Translations under genes and position numbers: made by a program
Notes under the pieces: model-generated
The model's input: only the letters and a program-made list of their open reading frames with translations
Databases searched by the model: none
Told to the model about the DNA's origin: nothing
Shown here: one piece after another, positions 61,844 through 64,000 of the stretch
Position numbering within the stretch: position 1 is the stretch's first letter
Layout: every line of letters starts with the position of its first letter
DNA from: CAVQYV01 sp963718295 [NCBI: uncultured Methylomirabilota bacterium]
GTDB taxonomy: Bacteria; Methylomirabilota; Methylomirabilia; CAVQYV01
Reading direction: 5' to 3'
Assembly (NCBI GenBank): GCA_963718295.1
Contig: CAVQYV010000010.1
Span: 47,064-111,063 of the forward strand
Length of the DNA: 64,000 nt

Positions 61844-61985
61844 AGACGCACCATATCAGATAGGAGATCATGAAGCAATATTTATATATGGCATTGGATA
61901 TGGGTATTTATATGGTCTCGTGTAGCGTAGCGAGATTGCGTGGCAACGGCACCTGCAGACGATGTATATCCAGCGAATGCTTTCA

Positions 61986-62097
61986 TTCGCACAGTCGCGC
62001 CGGCTAGGCCAAAGCCCCGCCAAGTGTTGAAGGTAGATATGCACGTCCCATATCCGATGAGAGATAATAAGTTCACTTAGAACCAACGTCCCCAAAG
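61986..62097 (+). repeat. 210-bp dispersed repeat, copy b (right half only)
   Basis: From TTCGCACAGTCGCGCCGGCT to AACGTCCCCAAAG, nearly identical to the right half of copies a and c. The left half is absent. Confidence 0.7.
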
Positions 62098-62172
62098 TTA
62101 AAGTTGTTCCAAATAGTCCAAATAGTCCTTATTCGTGAAGTCCCGTATCGGAGTTTGGCCCCCGTATGGACA

Positions 62173-62734
62173 TCACTCCTCGGACACCTCCACTACCATC
62201 TCGATCTCCACGGGAATATTGAAAGGAAGGGAGCCCATGCCCACTGCGGAGCGAGCATGCTTCCCGCGCTCCCCAAAAACCTCCACCATCAGGTCGGAGA
62301 ACCCGTTCATCACCTTCGGGTGCTGGGCAAAGGAGGGCTCCGCGTTCACCATGCCGAGCACCTTGACGATGCGCTTGACCTTGTCGAGATCGCCGATTTC
62401 CGCCTTAGAGGACCGAAAGCAGAGTGATCCCCGTCAGCCGCGCTGCCTGGTATGCCTGCTCGATGGTAAGGTCCGCGCCCACCTTGCCGGCGATGTAGCT
62501 GCCGTCAGGTTTTCTGGGTCCTGCTCCGGCGAGGAAAACCAAGTTCCCCGTCCGCACGGCTGGGAGGCGTGAGTTCGCCACGGCTTGGGGGGCTGCGGCA
62601 GCGAGATGCCGAATTGTTCGAGCCTCGCCTCCACGTCATCCGGAGTCGTGGAGGCTGCCTGCTGCGCAGAAAGATCCTGCGCACCTCAGGGAAATCCACA
62701 AGAGCCCTGCGAGAAACCACAGAAAGGTCTTCAT
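62173..62734 (-). pseudogene. Decayed secreted RidA-family gene
   Basis: ATG at 62734 (AGGAGGGC upstream) starts a signal peptide (MKTFLWFLAGLLWISL). Shifts at about 62687 (+1), 62577 (-1) and 62412 (+1) separate segments that together read AQDLSAQQAASTTPDDVEARLEQFGISLPQPPKP / VANSRLPAVRTGNLVFLAGAGPRKPDGSYIAGKVG in pieces / DKVKRIVKVLGMVNAEPSF and '...GKHARSAVGMGSLPFNIPVEIEMVVEV'. A periplasmic paralog of the RidA at 26585. Confidence 0.8.
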
Positions 62735-62780
62735 CTTGCTTGCCCTCCTTTGCCCATTACGGATGTTCGGAATATTAAGT

Positions 62781-62852
62781 ATAAGGGAACGGCCCTATTT
62801 CTTGCATACCTCAGGATTAAGAGCGGGGAAAATCGAACCGTCCCTATTCCCT
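62781..62852. repeat. Palindromic repeat, family C (copy 2)
   Basis: GGGAACGGCCCTATTTCTTGC ... AAAATCGAACCGTCCCTATT, matching 59515-59572 in arms and core. Confidence 0.6.
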
Positions 62853-62875
62853 TTAGGTGACCCCTCGTCACCCAT

Positions 62876-62900
62876 TTGTCAAGAGTGTAGGCCTGACCCA
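62876..62900 (+). repeat. REP-like motif, family B (degenerate copy 5)
   Basis: TTGTCAAGAGTGTAGGCC then TGACCCA. Four to five differences from the RAYT-adjacent motif. Followed by further TGACC-rich sequence. Confidence 0.45.
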
Positions 62901-62950
62901 AGCCTGACCAAGCCCATGACCCCAAGCCCAATGTTTGACCCCAAGAACCC

Positions 62951-63170
62951 ATGTTCAGACTGTTATGGGACACTAAGCACAAGTCCAATCCAAGTCCACT
63001 GACACCCACCCAAAGCAATTTCTGCATCAACGTCCCGTCCATTCCCCGTCCACTCTTCGCACAGTCGCGCCGGCTAGAGTTTACGGAAAGCCCCGCCAAG
63101 TGTTGAAGGTAGATATGCACGTCCATATCCGATCAGAGATAATAAGTTCACTTAGAACCAACGTGCCAAA
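62951..63170 (+). repeat. 210-bp dispersed repeat, copy c
   Basis: Starts CAGACTGTTATGGGACAC and ends TTAGAACCAACGTGCCAAA, colinear with copy a with small indels. The stop codon of the broken gene at 63152-64000 lies within it. Confidence 0.7.
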
Positions 63171-64000
63171 AATAGTGCAAATTCGAATTCGTCCTTCCTC
63201 ACTCCAGGAAGGGAGGGCCGGTAGTCTTCTCCGATTGCAGGATTCCCCAGAGGGCTAAGACGGGGGACCGGAAACTGCCGCCGAGGGCAATCAGGGAGCG
63301 TGGCTTCTATGCGACTCTTGAGTTTTTCCCTCAGATCATCAGGATCTTTCCAGGGTATGTGGTTATACTGTCGGGTGTCGAAATGGATCTTCTTGATACA
63401 ATCTTTTCGGCAGGTCCGATGACGGGAATGCCAAGGCCCATGGCAAAACCGGCCTCGAAGTAAACCCCCCCGCGGTTACCCGTGAAATCGGCCGAACGAG
63501 GCCATCCACTTCGTCTGATCTCAGCGACGATCCGATCATCGATCTTCTGGTTGTGTTGTACCAAGTCGATGCGAACGGGATTGTACCCAGTTTCCTTCAG
63601 AGATCTTTCGAATCCCTGCTCCCAAGCATCCTTCATTTCTTCCTTGAACCACATGGCGACGAAGGCTAGGTTCGAGTCGATCTTCTTCCTGTTGAGCTCC
63701 TCGATCCGTTGCCATCCCTTCAGGGTTATATAGTATTCCTTTAGTTGCGGTCGGTTTAGTCTCCTAGGTCCGTTAGCCAGTTCAACAGATAGCCAAACTC
63801 CTCGCGACCTTTTGCGTAGGCCACAGGGTAGTCTTCGCCTGTCAGGATAACGCGGGACGCAAGGCTGAGGGGTTTGGCGTTGCATGAAGAGAAGAATCCG
63901 ATCCATAGCCTCGAGCACACCGTAGGTATCGAGCGGAAAACAATAGGCTTTCGATATTATCGGATGCCAGGTCAACGCGATTGTCGCGCTCAGTCTGCTC
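63152..64000 (-). pseudogene. Nucleoside 2-deoxyribosyltransferase-like protein, frameshifted, 5' end beyond window
   Basis: Central open part (about 63331-63760) reads 'LKEYYITLKGWQRIEELNRKKIDSNLAFVAMWFKEEMKDAWEQGFERSLKETGYNPVRIDLVQHNQKIDDRIVAEIRRSGWPRSADFTGNRGGVYFEAGFAMGLGIPVI' in order, the nucleoside deoxyribosyltransferase-like fold (AFVAMWF, ADFTG, GGVYFEAGFA). Upstream the family-like 'VILTGEDYPVAYAKGREEFGYLLNWLTDLG' and downstream 'CRKDCIKKIHFDTRQYNHIPWKDPDDLREKL' are in other frames, so at least two indels interrupt it. The restored frame ends at 63152 inside repeat copy c. Such proteins are also seen as C-terminal effectors. Role here unknown. Confidence 0.65.

Overview
The window looks like a chromosomal fragment of a Gram-negative, anaerobic-leaning bacterium, most likely one of the former Deltaproteobacteria (Desulfobacterota). 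This rests on gene content, not on a phylogenetic marker. It has outer-membrane and periplasmic systems (two RND pumps, SurA/PpiC foldases, a DUF481 protein, lipoproteins), a GlnRS, a B12-dependent glutamate mutase operon and a Re-citrate-synthase-like enzyme. No rRNA, CRISPR array or convincing tRNA was seen.

Layout. 0-20.8 kb is mostly housekeeping and envelope genes: a partial PAC2-family protein, a K+ channel, a PpiC foldase, an RND adaptor/pump pair, glnS, a second PpiC paralog, an acetamidase/formamidase, a DUF481 protein, a COQ7-like diiron protein, pdxA, a frameshifted amino-acid ABC binding protein, an MsrAB lipoprotein, a REP-associated tyrosine transposase and a URO-D-like protein. 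21-27 kb is a TetR-controlled RND pump followed by RidA. 27-34 kb carries a Tat-exported DUF362 protein, a ThDP-dependent enzyme with an SDR, and a SagB-type oxidoreductase with an MFS exporter.

34.1-42.4 kb is the most distinctive block: a single minus-strand operon gntR-glmS-glmL-glmE-mal-(AtuA/DUF1446)-(DUF4387)-(P-loop/SAD-like). Most of its genes are joined by ATGA overlaps. It sits behind a near-consensus promoter with two palindromic operator sites exactly 20 bp apart. It encodes glutamate -> 3-methylaspartate -> mesaconate, plus three poorly understood proteins. No mesaconase is present, so the AtuA/DUF4387 pair is a candidate for the next step. As sequenced, the distal half is riddled with single-base indels (about 12 insertions and 2 deletions), although the protein homology is preserved. 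Sequence error or very recent decay must be excluded.

42.8-54 kb holds a Re-citrate-synthase-like enzyme, a LEA-like helical protein, a cold-shock gene behind a promoter/terminator leader, lepA-hemW, a LemA-TPM-TPM membrane operon and a TRAP transporter. 54-64 kb starts with a divergent YchF-like GTPase. It then becomes a graveyard of small toxin-antitoxin modules (Phd/RelE, DUF4258/DUF2283 twice, DUF433, an antitoxin with a RelE stump, BrnTA with an internally deleted toxin), an IS150-type stump, a decayed secreted RidA and a broken deoxyribosyltransferase-like gene.

Several short repeat families are scattered through the window: a GGGACACATCCC palindrome, a REP-like motif next to the REP-associated transposase, a repeat of about 210 bp, and a repeat coding for a 40-residue peptide tail.
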